A stretch of DNA of 64,000 nucleotides from contig NZ_OY781873.1 in the NCBI RefSeq assembly GCF_963677075.1, positions 1,178,001-1,242,000 on the forward strand, read 5' to 3'. Position 1 is the first letter of the stretch. Every line of letters begins with the position of its first letter. A program made the position numbers and the translations under genes. This DNA is from an uncultured Sphaerochaeta sp. GTDB taxonomy: Bacteria > Spirochaetota > Spirochaetia > Sphaerochaetales > Sphaerochaetaceae. This document shows positions 34,112-42,453 of the stretch, piece by piece. The notes below the pieces were generated by a model. The model was not told where the DNA came from and did no database searches. It was given only the letters and a program-made list of their open reading frames with translations.

Positions 34112-35278
34112 ATGGATAAAATTGGTGTAGCCATCATTGGCTCAGGTGGTATTGCAAAAGCACATGTGAAGGGGTTTCTTGCGTTGGGGCATCTCTGCGA
34201 GATAAGGGCTCTCTGTGATTCTTATCCGTCGAAGGCAGAAACATTGGCACAAACCTATGATCTCAGTGGTTCAGTTGCCATAACCAAGGACTATCATGAA
34301 CTTCTATCCCGTGATGACATTCACCTCGTATCGCTTTGCTTGCCTCCTAGCCTGCATTGCCAGGTTACGGTTGATTTTCTGGAAGCTGGAAAGCATGTCA
34401 TTGTTGAGAAACCGATGGCTCCTTCCCTTGCTGAGTGTGACCAGATGATCGAGGCCCAGAAGAGAAGTGGTAAGATTCTCTCGGTTATCAGCCAGAATCG
34501 ATTCAAAACTGCTGCCATGCGTGTGAAACAGCTCTTGGATGAAGGAGTACTAGGCAGGGTGCTCCTGGCCCGAGTGAACTCCATGTGGTGGCGAGGTTCA
34601 GCTTATTATGACCTCTGGTGGCGAGGGACGTATGAGCATGAAGGTGGGGGTTGTACGCTCAACCATGCTGTGCACCAGATTGATATGCTTCAATGGCTTA
34701 TAGGGGTGCCTGACCAGGTTGTGTCGGTCATGAACAATGTGGGGCATAGCAATAGTGAGGTTGAGGATGTCTCCCTCTCAATCCTTTCTTACCCGAATAT
34801 GGTGGCTGAGGTAAATTCCTGCTTGGTCGATCATGATGAGAAACAGGAGTTCTTCCTTGCCACTGAGAAAGCCTCAATTGGTATTCCTTGGTATGTGAAA
34901 TCAGCCAAGCAGTTGCCTAATGGGTTTATCCAGCCCAATCCTGAGACTGAAGTGGAACTGAATGCATTATATGAGTCGCTTCCTTCGCTTAAAACGGAAG
35001 GGCATGAAGCACAGTTGGAGAATGTTCTCCAAGCAGTGATGCATAACACAGAACCGCTGGTAACAGGAGAAGAAGGAAGAAAGGCTGTACAGCTGATTAG
35101 TGCAATGTACAAATCTGCAACCGAGCATACGAGCGTCTCATTGCCTCTTGCAAAGGATGATCCTTTCTATACCACTGAGGGAATGCGTGCAAGGTTGGTG
35201 CGGTACAACAAAAAGCTTAATTCAGTAGAGAATCTTGAGGAGTCTGGCGAGATCAGCCTAGGGACGATGGGAAAGTAA
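34112..35278 (+). CDS. Gfo/Idh/MocA family oxidoreductase
   Basis: A 388-residue NAD(P)-dependent sugar oxidoreductase. The Rossmann loop is IIGSGGIAKAH and the catalytic lysine is in VEKPMAPS near residue 98; the C-terminal alpha/beta domain has GGGCTLNHAVHQIDML. I take ATG 34112 (AAGGGG upstream) over the TTG at 34088, since the Rossmann strand starts there. It lies 14 bp before a second family member. Substrate unknown; the pair may interconvert a ketosugar or inositol-like compound. Confidence 0.88.
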   Translation: MDKIGVAIIGSGGIAKAHVKGFLALGHLCEIRALCDSYPSKAETLAQTYDLSGSVAITKDYHELLSRDDIHLVSLCLPPSLHCQVTVDFLEAGKHVIVEKPMAPSLAECDQMIEAQKRSGKILSVISQNRFKTAAMRVKQLLDEGVLGRVLLARVNSMWWRGSAYYDLWWRGTYEHEGGGCTLNHAVHQIDMLQWLIGVPDQVVSVMNNVGHSNSEVEDVSLSILSYPNMVAEVNSCLVDHDEKQEFFLATEKASIGIPWYVKSAKQLPNGFIQPNPETEVELNALYESLPSLKTEGHEAQLENVLQAVMHNTEPLVTGEEGRKAVQLISAMYKSATEHTSVSLPLAKDDPFYTTEGMRARLVRYNKKLNSVENLEESGEISLGTMGK

Positions 35279-35292
35279 AAAGGAGGACACCA

Positions 35293-36366
35293 ATGCAGAA
35301 AATGGATGGACAGCAGTATGCCCCAGAGGGAAAGCCCCAACCGGCTTGTAAGCAGGGGGAGTTCGTTGTTGGGGTTATAGGGCTTGATCATGGCCATATC
35401 TATGGGATGTGTAATGGGTTATTTGAAGCAGGGGCTGATATTGCCTTTGTGTATGACCCAGATGCAAAGAAAGTAGCATCCTTCCAGGAAAAGTTCCCAT
35501 CAGCGAAGCAGGCAGCTTCCAAAGAGGAGGTGCTCAAGAATCCATCAGTTCATTTGATCGCCAGTGCCGCAATTCCCTCAAGCCGCGGTCCCTTGGGACT
35601 GGATGTGCTTGATCATGGAAAGGATTACTTCTCAGACAAACCTCCCTTCACCACCCAGGAGCAGGTAGCCGAGGCTCGAAGAAAGGTTGCAGAGACTGGT
35701 CGCAAGTGGTTTGTCTACTACAGCGAACGCCTCCATGTTGAAGCGGCTGTCTACGCTGAAAAACTGCTGAGTGATGGAGCAATAGGTGATATTGTCTCAA
35801 TTCGTGGTTGGGGACCTCATCGTCTTTCAGCAAAAAGCCGTCCAGACTGGTTCTTTGAAAAGGAAAAGTATGGGGGTATTCTGGTAGATATTGGGAGTCA
35901 TCAACTCGAACAGATCCTGCAGTTCAGTGGTGCAGAGGATGCCACATTGATCTCCAGCAGGGTGGGAAATCTCTACCACCGGGAGTATCCAGGACTGGAG
36001 GATTATGGAGATGCCTGCTTTACCACAAGCAATGGAGTTCCCTGCTACTTCTCTCTCGATTGGTACACTCCCGATGGTTTGGGCACCTGGGGAGATGGGC
36101 GAATGTTTATTGTGGGCACCAAAGGATACATAGAGCTACGCAAATATATCGATGTTGCTGCCTCCAAAGAGGGCGACCATGTGATTCTGGTAGATGGAGA
36201 GGGAGAAAAGCATTTTCATGTGGGTGGAAAAGTGGGTTTTCCCTACTTCGGCCGCTTGATCAGGGATTGCCTCGACCGCAGCGAGACGGCAATGAAACAA
36301 GAACACACCTTTAGGGCGATAGAGTTGGCAATTGAGGCTGAGCAGAAGGCGGTGAGGATTCGCTAG
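35293..36366 (+). CDS. Gfo/Idh/MocA family oxidoreductase, second copy
   Basis: A 357-residue family member with loop VVGVIGLDHGHIYGM at residues 24-38, where His replaces the usual small residues after the glycine motif. FSDKPPF (about residue 117) stands where EKP is usual, keeping the lysine. The C-terminal domain contains YGGILVDIGSHQLEQILQF. SD AGGAGG lies before ATG. The two oxidoreductases are adjacent but only distantly alike, so they probably act on successive steps or form a mixed complex. Confidence 0.87.
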   Translation: MQKMDGQQYAPEGKPQPACKQGEFVVGVIGLDHGHIYGMCNGLFEAGADIAFVYDPDAKKVASFQEKFPSAKQAASKEEVLKNPSVHLIASAAIPSSRGPLGLDVLDHGKDYFSDKPPFTTQEQVAEARRKVAETGRKWFVYYSERLHVEAAVYAEKLLSDGAIGDIVSIRGWGPHRLSAKSRPDWFFEKEKYGGILVDIGSHQLEQILQFSGAEDATLISSRVGNLYHREYPGLEDYGDACFTTSNGVPCYFSLDWYTPDGLGTWGDGRMFIVGTKGYIELRKYIDVAASKEGDHVILVDGEGEKHFHVGGKVGFPYFGRLIRDCLDRSETAMKQEHTFRAIELAIEAEQKAVRIR

Positions 36367-36391
36367 GGCAGGCGTGAAAACCGCTCATTCC

Positions 36392-36444
36392 GGTTCTCGA
36401 AGTTTTGGAGGATCTCTATCCTCACAGTTATGAGAACCTCCAAA
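36392..36444. other. Structured segment between convergent genes (possible pseudoknot)
   Basis: Three repeats interlock: GGTTCTC (36392) with GAGAACC (36432), TTTGGAGG (36404) with CCTCCAAA (36437), and a small hairpin GAGGAT-CTCT-ATCCTC (36408-36423). The first two cross in pseudoknot order; the third competes with the second. No poly-T follows, so a plain terminator does not fully explain it. Confidence 0.55.
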
Positions 36445-36479
36445 GCCTTTAAAAAGGACTGCTCACTATCTTTGCCTAT

Positions 36480-37253
36480 TTATCCTTCTGTCCCATACAC
36501 CTCTATTTGCGTAAGTGCTGGGAATGGGGAGGGGTCATCAGCCTTTTTCAGGTTGCAGAGCGTAAGACAGGTAATGGTTTTCTGCTGGACTGGGAATCGT
36601 TGGGGCAATGATGATTTCTCCAGAGAGAGGTGGGTGATATCCCCGTCGCTGTCGATCAGCGTTGCATCGCTCCACCAGCTGTCATGTGGCCAGTCTGCCC
36701 TAAGGGTGAGACGAACCTCGTCTATGATAACCGGTCTTCCGAAATCAATATGGTGCTCTGCTTTCGGGTCTTGGTTGATCCCCCAGCTTGTCCATGGATA
36801 TTCTCCATGATACTCATTGGCAAAGATGCCATCGATGGCATTCCTGGCAGCAAAGACCATCTCTCCGCGGGTTTCAACGTTGGCGCTTGCATGGGGGAAG
36901 AGCCCTTTCGTCTCATGATGATCATATGGATTGCATGCAAGATTCCTGCGGGGGAGACTGTCTACATGGCTGAGTGTAAGGAGATGTCTCTGTCCTTGGA
37001 AGGCATATGGGCTATAACAGGTACGCTTGACCTCTGATACAGGGATGGTGAAGCTAGCCTCCTTCTCAAGATAGATGGGGTGTGTACCCAATGTCTCATC
37101 AAGTTGTATGAGATAGATACCAGGTTCATCTACTTCCAGAACGACTTGGTCTCCTTCCTCGTAGGCTTCTTTATAGACCAGGGAGACTCCATATCCACTT
37201 TTCCTGCTCGAGGCAAGTATTGTTTCATTTGCATCAAGAATCATGATTTTCAT
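36480..37253 (-). CDS. Cytosolic protein with galactose-binding (discoidin-like) domain
   Basis: A 257-residue protein without signal peptide. The C-terminal half (about residues 125-255) looks like an F5/8-type carbohydrate-binding fold: NAIDGIFANEYHGEYPWTSW, then a run of beta strands IDFGRPVIIDEVRLTLRADW, ending in a strand TQIEVYGTEG. The N-terminal 80 residues form a separate beta-rich region. ATG 37253 has GGAGG eight bases upstream. It sits in a sugar-modification cluster, but I do not recognise a named enzyme; binding or hydrolysis of a glycoside is only a guess. Confidence 0.72.
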   Translation of the reverse strand: MKIMILDANETILASSRKSGYGVSLVYKEAYEEGDQVVLEVDEPGIYLIQLDETLGTHPIYLEKEASFTIPVSEVKRTCYSPYAFQGQRHLLTLSHVDSLPRRNLACNPYDHHETKGLFPHASANVETRGEMVFAARNAIDGIFANEYHGEYPWTSWGINQDPKAEHHIDFGRPVIIDEVRLTLRADWPHDSWWSDATLIDSDGDITHLSLEKSSLPQRFPVQQKTITCLTLCNLKKADDPSPFPALTQIEVYGTEG

Positions 37254-37333
37254 ACAACAATCCTCCGCATAACTCACTATACCACAGCTTTGCCTTGCTT
37301 GACAGCAACCAGCAATTGGTCCATGGTTATACT

Positions 37334-38014
37334 ATGAATTGTACATTCCTTGGGCATAGTGCCTTCTTGTTGGAAACGGATGCGTATCTCCTGCTTTTTG
37401 ATTACACCAAAGGTGCAGTGAGCCTTCCCTCTGATACCAAGCCGCTGATGGTATTTGCAAGTCATCGGCATGCCGACCACTATGACTCGTCCATCTTTTC
37501 GCTCGCAGACCGGAAGGGGCATACCGTTTTCTTTCTCTCCTCCGATATTCCTCCAACAGATATCCCCTTTTCCTGTACCATCAACCCGATGGGCCCGTAT
37601 GAGGAGGATATCGTAGAAGGCCTTGTAGTCAAGACACTCAAGAGTACTGATGAAGGGGTGGCCTTTGTTGTGGAGGTTGAGGGAAAAACCCTCTATTTTG
37701 CCGGTGACCTGAACCATTGGCACTGGGAAGGGGAGAGTAAGCAGTACAATGAAGAGATGGCCGATAACTACCATAAGGAGTTGGCTCTTCTTCCTTCTCA
37801 TCTGGATCTTGCTTTCGTACCCGTCGATCCACGCTTAGGTACTTATTACAGCCTAGGGGCAAAAGATTTGGTTCAGACAGTGTCTGTAGACACGCTTGTT
37901 CCCATGCATATGTGGGAAGATTATTCAGTATGCAGCAAATTACAGAAAGAGCTCGGAGATCGTGTCAAGGAAGTAATTCTTCTGGATACGGTCCCACAAA
38001 CATGGAGGATATAA
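37334..38014 (+). CDS. Metallo-beta-lactamase-fold hydrolase (UlaG-like)
   Basis: A 226-residue MBL protein beginning MNCTFLGHSAFLLETD, the usual first strand of the UlaG/L-ascorbate-lactonase-like group. Metal ligands are in SHRHADHYD (HxHxDH), with Asp in FAGDLNHWHW and a late His in VPMHMW. It probably hydrolyses a lactone or phosphoester in the cytosol. Its stop overlaps the glyoxalase start as TAATG. An in-frame TTG at 37295 would add 13 residues without family support. Confidence 0.85.
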   Translation: MNCTFLGHSAFLLETDAYLLLFDYTKGAVSLPSDTKPLMVFASHRHADHYDSSIFSLADRKGHTVFFLSSDIPPTDIPFSCTINPMGPYEEDIVEGLVVKTLKSTDEGVAFVVEVEGKTLYFAGDLNHWHWEGESKQYNEEMADNYHKELALLPSHLDLAFVPVDPRLGTYYSLGAKDLVQTVSVDTLVPMHMWEDYSVCSKLQKELGDRVKEVILLDTVPQTWRI

Positions 38015-38388
38015 TGCAGTTTCATTTCGCTCATAATAATTTCAATGTTATGGATCTTGATAAATCCCTTGCTTTCTATAAAGAGGCTCTAGGGCTCGTG
38101 GAAGTACGCAGAAAGGAAGCCTCGGATGGTTCCTTCATCCTGGTTTTCCTGGGAGATGGATCTTCAAAGCACCAACTCGAGCTTACTTGGTTGAAGAACT
38201 GGGAGAAGGATTCCTACAACCTTGGAGACAACGAATTCCATCTTGCATTCGAGACCGACGATCTGGAAGGTGCTCGGGAGAAACACCGTGCAATGGATTG
38301 TATCATTTATGAGAACAAGCAGATGGGAATCTACTTCATCGTTGACCCTGATGGGTACTGGATTGAAATCGTTCCTGAGAAAAAATAG
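38014..38388 (+). CDS. Glyoxalase/VOC family protein (lactoylglutathione-lyase-like)
   Basis: A 124-residue vicinal-oxygen-chelate protein with two paired beta-alpha-beta-beta-beta units: HNNFNVMDLDKSLAFYKEAL in the first and GIYFIVDPDGYWIEIVPEK in the second. Metal-ligand positions are His7 region, Glu in LELTW, His in EFHLAFE and Glu in WIEIV, as in glyoxalase I. SD GGAGG sits in the end of the MBL gene. It likely detoxifies methylglyoxal formed by sugar catabolism. Confidence 0.88.
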   Translation: MQFHFAHNNFNVMDLDKSLAFYKEALGLVEVRRKEASDGSFILVFLGDGSSKHQLELTWLKNWEKDSYNLGDNEFHLAFETDDLEGAREKHRAMDCIIYENKQMGIYFIVDPDGYWIEIVPEKK

Positions 38389-38391
38389 GTT

Positions 38392-39255
38392 TTAGGTGAA
38401 ACGGCTGGTGAAAATACGCTGGTACTGTTTCGGGCTCATGCCCATGACCTTCCTGAATTGCCTGCTGAAGTAGTTCGGATCCTTGAAACCACACGCCTCA
38501 CTTATCTGTGACATGGAAAGTCCACGTTTCTGGATAAGGGTACAGGCGTGTGCAACACGCTTATGGATATGGAACTCAATGGGGGAGAGCCCGGTACTCT
38601 GCTTGAAGAGCCGGTTCAAGGTACTCGTACTCATATTTGCCACCTCTACCAAATCTTCAGTTGAGAGATTTGTATCGAGACGCTGATCCATATAGGAGAT
38701 GACCTCCCAGAGTCTTCGTGTTCCCTGGTTGGTCTCTCGTGGGGTCTGGTCCCAGATACGGGAGAGTGAGATGATCAACTCAATCAGATATGCGAGTGCC
38801 AGAGGTCTGGACCCAGAGCCATAACTCTGGTCATCGGCTTCCTTCTCCATCATCTGGATCAAGGGAATGAGTTCAGCAGTTTGGGAAGGGGAGAGCAAGA
38901 GATAGGGTACTTTCTGGGTTTCCATGAAGATGGAGCAATAGCCTGGAAGGGATGGCAGGTCGAGAAACTTTCTTCCCAGTAGGTTTCTTGCATAGATGAT
39001 GTTGTAGAGCACCAGGTTCTCCACATCCTTATACCCGTGTTCAACACCAGGTGGGATGAAGAAAATCGATCCCTCTTGGAGTGGTTGCTGTTCGCTCTTG
39101 GTGAAATTTATCCCACGCCCACTTACCACGAATACCAATTCATTGAACTCATGGCTGTGCAACCGGTAAGGAATTTCCGGATCACGCTTGATGACCTTCA
39201 ACTGCATGGTAGGTTCCCAAAAGTACGAGGTGTCTGACAAGATGGAATCAATCAT
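38392..39255 (-). CDS. AraC family regulator with cupin domain (RhaS/RhaR-like)
   Basis: A 287-residue regulator: cupin sensor domain with LHSHEFNELVFVV near residue 32, then a double HTH ending CGFKDPNYFSRQFRKVMGMS. I set the start at ATG 39255, where a consensus -35 TTGACA, 17-base spacer and weak -10 stand upstream and the N-terminus then matches RhaS length. In-frame starts at 39318 and 39273 are possible but overlap the promoter of the divergent gene. It probably activates the transaldolase-like gene or the sugar operon beyond. Confidence 0.85.
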   Translation of the reverse strand: MIDSILSDTSYFWEPTMQLKVIKRDPEIPYRLHSHEFNELVFVVSGRGINFTKSEQQPLQEGSIFFIPPGVEHGYKDVENLVLYNIIYARNLLGRKFLDLPSLPGYCSIFMETQKVPYLLLSPSQTAELIPLIQMMEKEADDQSYGSGSRPLALAYLIELIISLSRIWDQTPRETNQGTRRLWEVISYMDQRLDTNLSTEDLVEVANMSTSTLNRLFKQSTGLSPIEFHIHKRVAHACTLIQKRGLSMSQISEACGFKDPNYFSRQFRKVMGMSPKQYQRIFTSRFT

Positions 39256-39261
39256 AGCAAA

Positions 39262-39290
39262 ATGGTTGTGCATCCTGCAGGCTTTGTCAA
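39262..39290 (-). promoter_or_regulatory. Candidate promoter of the araC-type gene
   Basis: Minus strand: consensus TTGACA, 17 bases, weak -10 AACCAT, then six bases to ATG 39255, with no SD. Same leaderless spacing as other single genes here; the weak -10 lowers confidence. Confidence 0.45.
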
Positions 39291-39300
39291 GAACTACCGC

Positions 39301-39329
39301 TTGGATAGTTGTTCTCATTGGCCTTGTAT
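39301..39329 (+). promoter_or_regulatory. Candidate promoter of the transaldolase-like gene
   Basis: TTGGAT, 17 bases, TTGTAT, upstream of a GAGGAG SD and the ATG at 39360. Weak -10, in keeping with need for an activator such as the divergent AraC protein. Confidence 0.4.
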
Positions 39330-39359
39330 GGCACACTTGTCGTGAGGAGAAACCAAGTT

Positions 39360-40037
39360 ATGGATCTACTACTCGATAGCGCCGACCTTTCGGCAATTGC
39401 ACATGCTCTGGAGCATTACCCCATCAAAGGGGTAACCACCAACCCCACCATGCTCAGCACCATTGAAGGAGGTGCCGTTCTCTCCCACTTGAGACGTATC
39501 AGGGAGATGATCGGGGAAGAGCGGGAATTGCATATCCAGGTCATGGGTTGTGATGAGTCCACCATGATCAAGGAGGCCCATTATCTAGTCTCTCAGCTTG
39601 GTGAGAAAACCTGTATTGCCGTTCCTGTTACCGAGTGTGGCTTAAAGGTGATCAAACAACTTACCTCAGAAGGGATTGCTGTCACCGGGACGACCGTGTT
39701 CTCCACCATGCAAGGCATTCTGGCCATGCTCAGTGGAGCCCGCTATATTGCAGTATTCTATGATCGGATGCTCAATCTGGATATTGATGCAAAAAGGGTA
39801 ATCAAGGAACTGTCTGGATTCCTTTGGACGAATACCAGTACAACCCAGGTCCTCGCTGCAAGTTTCAGGAATATCAGTGAGGTAACCAGTGCCTACGCCA
39901 ATGGGGCCGGTGTGTGCACGGTCCGTCCAGAGCTGCTTTCAACCGGACTGGCGATGCCTTCCATCAGCCAGGCAGTTGATGACTTTTCCAAGGATTGGAA
40001 ATCTGTTTTCGGGGAGAAGACTCTGTTGGAGCTTTAG
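39360..40037 (+). CDS. Transaldolase/fructose-6-phosphate aldolase family protein lacking catalytic lysine
   Basis: A 225-residue TIM-barrel protein close to FSA/TalC in length and order: MDLLLDSADLSAI, GVTTNPT, HIQVMG, TGTTVFSTMQG and VLAASFRN. The Schiff-base lysine, expected in VVKVPVT, is replaced: the sequence reads CIAVPVT, with Ala87 (codon GCC) at that place. The usual aldolase mechanism should fail, so it may have another function or be inactive. Convergent with the FGGY kinase gene, with stop codons overlapping by 4 bp. Confidence 0.88.
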   Translation: MDLLLDSADLSAIAHALEHYPIKGVTTNPTMLSTIEGGAVLSHLRRIREMIGEERELHIQVMGCDESTMIKEAHYLVSQLGEKTCIAVPVTECGLKVIKQLTSEGIAVTGTTVFSTMQGILAMLSGARYIAVFYDRMLNLDIDAKRVIKELSGFLWTNTSTTQVLAASFRNISEVTSAYANGAGVCTVRPELLSTGLAMPSISQAVDDFSKDWKSVFGEKTLLEL

Positions 40038-41500
40038 GATGACAGTGCTTTACTGACTGCCTTCTTCCATCCTTTATACCGTTTTTCTCTCTTTGTATCG
40101 CTCATCATTGGTTGATAGAGTGCTTTTGCTGGGAGTTGCTCCTCTTCCAGGATGCCTACTGCCTTTGCAGCGATAAGCGCTGGACCCTGTCCACTTAATT
40201 CTTCTAGTGCGGCAACGCGAACCTCACAGCCAATGATATCACTCTGTGCTTGCATGAGGAATGAATCGTTGGTAGGACCTCCATCAACTCGGAGGCTGGT
40301 TATATCTTGCTTTGCATGTTTGTGCATCAGGAAGACAATGTCTGCGATTTGATAAGCGATCGATTCTTCTGCTGCCCTGACCAGTTCTGCTTTCTTGCAC
40401 CGCCTATCCAATCCAACGATAACCGCTCTTGCCTCAGGATCCCAGTACGGTGCTCCCAAGCCACTGAATGCTGGCACCATGTAAAGACCTTCAATGTCCT
40501 TGGCTTGCCCTGCTAGGATTCCTGCTTCCTTTGCTGAGCCTATAAGCTCAAGGTCCTCAACCAGGTAAGAGATTGTTGCTCCGCTGTAGTTGATGTTCCC
40601 TTCCAGGACGTAAGTGACCTTTCCATCAATCCCCCAAGCAAGGCTGGTAACGAGGTCCTCACAGAGCACCGGTACTTGCCCAATATTCATCATGATGGAG
40701 GATCCCGTGCCATAGGTGGCTTTGGTCATGCCATCTAAATGACACCCTTGTGCATAGAGCGCTCCTTGAGAGTCTCCGAGCATAGCATGGATGGGAACCT
40801 CCCCTGGTAACAGTCCTCCAAGGTCGGTATGTCCGAAGAGAGCGTTGGAATCGCAAATCTCAGGTAAGCTTTCTGTTGGGATGCCAAAGAGTGAAGCTAC
40901 GCGATTATCCCAATCCAGGTTTGTGATATTCAGTAGCTGTGTCCGTGAAGCATTGGAGTACTCACTTCTAATTGCTTTCTCCTTGCTCAGATGATAGAGT
41001 ACAAAGCTGTCCATGGTTGAGAGGACAAGCTCTTTTGAATGTGCTGCTTCTCGTACCTCTTTGACGTTCTGGAGCATCCACGCAAACTTGGCAGCGCTGA
41101 AGTAGGGTGAGAGGTGCAGGCCGGTTCTCCTGTGAATTTCATCCTTGTCTTTTTCCAGGGCTGCACAGATATCCTTTGCTCTTCCACACTGCCAGACAAT
41201 GGCATGATAGAGAGGTTTTCCGCTGTTTCTGTCCCACGCAACAGCAGTCTCCCGTTGGTTGCTGATCGCCACAGCCTTGATAAGACTGAGGTCTACCGCA
41301 GTGGTTTCCAACAGGTTCTTTGCCGCAGAGAAGAGGTTCTTGATAATCTGTTCAGCATCATGTTCCACCCATCCTTGGTCATTGATGATCTGGCGGTGGG
41401 GTACATCTGAACGTCCCTTCAAAGCTCCCTTCTGGTCGAAAAGCAGGGCTTTCGTAGTTGATGTGCTCTGGTCGAATGCAAGGATGAATTGTTCACTCAT
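40034..41500 (-). CDS. FGGY family carbohydrate kinase (glycerol-kinase-like)
   Basis: A 488-residue kinase of two actin-like domains. Phosphate-1 loop is FDQSTSTTKALLFD; also seen are HDAEQIIKNLFS, ISNQRETAVAWDR, YGTGSSIMMN and DGGPTNDSF. These place it near glycerol kinases and related polyol/ketose kinases. Last gene of the leftward isomerase-transketolase-kinase operon, overlapping the transketolase gene by 4 bp. It probably phosphorylates the ketose made by the isomerase; erythrulose, ribulose, xylulose or dihydroxyacetone are candidates. Confidence 0.88.
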   Translation of the reverse strand: MSEQFILAFDQSTSTTKALLFDQKGALKGRSDVPHRQIINDQGWVEHDAEQIIKNLFSAAKNLLETTAVDLSLIKAVAISNQRETAVAWDRNSGKPLYHAIVWQCGRAKDICAALEKDKDEIHRRTGLHLSPYFSAAKFAWMLQNVKEVREAAHSKELVLSTMDSFVLYHLSKEKAIRSEYSNASRTQLLNITNLDWDNRVASLFGIPTESLPEICDSNALFGHTDLGGLLPGEVPIHAMLGDSQGALYAQGCHLDGMTKATYGTGSSIMMNIGQVPVLCEDLVTSLAWGIDGKVTYVLEGNINYSGATISYLVEDLELIGSAKEAGILAGQAKDIEGLYMVPAFSGLGAPYWDPEARAVIVGLDRRCKKAELVRAAEESIAYQIADIVFLMHKHAKQDITSLRVDGGPTNDSFLMQAQSDIIGCEVRVAALEELSGQGPALIAAKAVGILEEEQLPAKALYQPMMSDTKREKRYKGWKKAVSKALSS

Positions 41501-42453
41501 AGGGTACTCACCTGGGAAATGAAAGTCTTTGTGGAGGCTGCAATACCCTTGGCATCGAGGCCATAATGGGCAAACAGTTCAAGGCTGTTTCCTGTAACCA
41601 GGTATTCATCTGGGAAGGCAAGGGTTTTCACCGGTACTGGATGATTGGCACAGACAATCTGACTGACAGTCGCTCCCAGCCCTCCATTGATACTATGTTC
41701 CTCAACCGTTACCAGTGCACCGGTCTCCTTTGCAGCCTTGATGATCGCCTCTTCATCGAATGGTTTAAGGGTAGCCATGTCGAGGACCCTGGCCTCTATA
41801 CCCTCATCACTGAGGAGTTTTGCTGCCTCAAGGGTATGGTAGACAAGTTCTCCGCAGCTAACCAGGGTAACGGTTTTTCCTTCTCGCAGCGTGTTGGCTT
41901 TTCCCAAGGTAAAGGGTTTTACTCCCAATTCCTCTGTGTAAATCTGGGGAATTTTCTCTCTTCCTATCCTGATAAAGAAAGCACCCTTTTCTTGTGCGAT
42001 GGCCCTCACAACCTCTTCAGTTTGTGCAGCATCGCTGGGGAGGATAATGGTAAGCTCTGGGATACAGCGTAGCGTTGCGATATCATGCAGGGTGTGATGG
42101 CTGGACCCGAGGGCTCCATAGCTCACTCCTCCGCTCACTCCCAGAACCTTCACATTCTGGTGGGAGTAGGCTACATCAACTTTCAGTTGTTCGAGACTTC
42201 TTGCTGTCAGGAAGCAGGCAGGTGCACACACAAATGGATTCTTGCCAACTACCGAGAGGCCTGCTGCCACACCGATTTCATTCTGTTCAGCGATACCGAT
42301 CTCAACGAATTGATCGGGCAGGGTCTCTACGAACGTATTCAAGGAACATGATCCACGGGCATCACTGCTTATGACGATGACCGAGGGGTCTTTCTTGGCG
42401 AGGGCGAGTAGAGCTGTGGTGTAAGCCTCCCTGCAGGCACGGTAATCAGACAT
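41497..42453 (-). CDS. Transketolase, C-terminal subunit (split type)
   Basis: A 318-residue pyrimidine-binding plus C-terminal domain of transketolase/DXS type. It has the catalytic glutamate in EIGIAEQNEIG, GGVSYGALGSSHHTLHDIA, and the C-terminal VTVEEHSINGGLG. ATG 42453 starts 8 bp inside the N-subunit gene, and the family sequence begins there (SDYRACREAYTTAL). With the partner subunit it makes a thiamine-diphosphate enzyme that moves two-carbon units between sugar phosphates. Confidence 0.92.
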   Translation of the reverse strand: MSDYRACREAYTTALLALAKKDPSVIVISSDARGSCSLNTFVETLPDQFVEIGIAEQNEIGVAAGLSVVGKNPFVCAPACFLTARSLEQLKVDVAYSHQNVKVLGVSGGVSYGALGSSHHTLHDIATLRCIPELTIILPSDAAQTEEVVRAIAQEKGAFFIRIGREKIPQIYTEELGVKPFTLGKANTLREGKTVTLVSCGELVYHTLEAAKLLSDEGIEARVLDMATLKPFDEEAIIKAAKETGALVTVEEHSINGGLGATVSQIVCANHPVPVKTLAFPDEYLVTGNSLELFAHYGLDAKGIAASTKTFISQVSTL

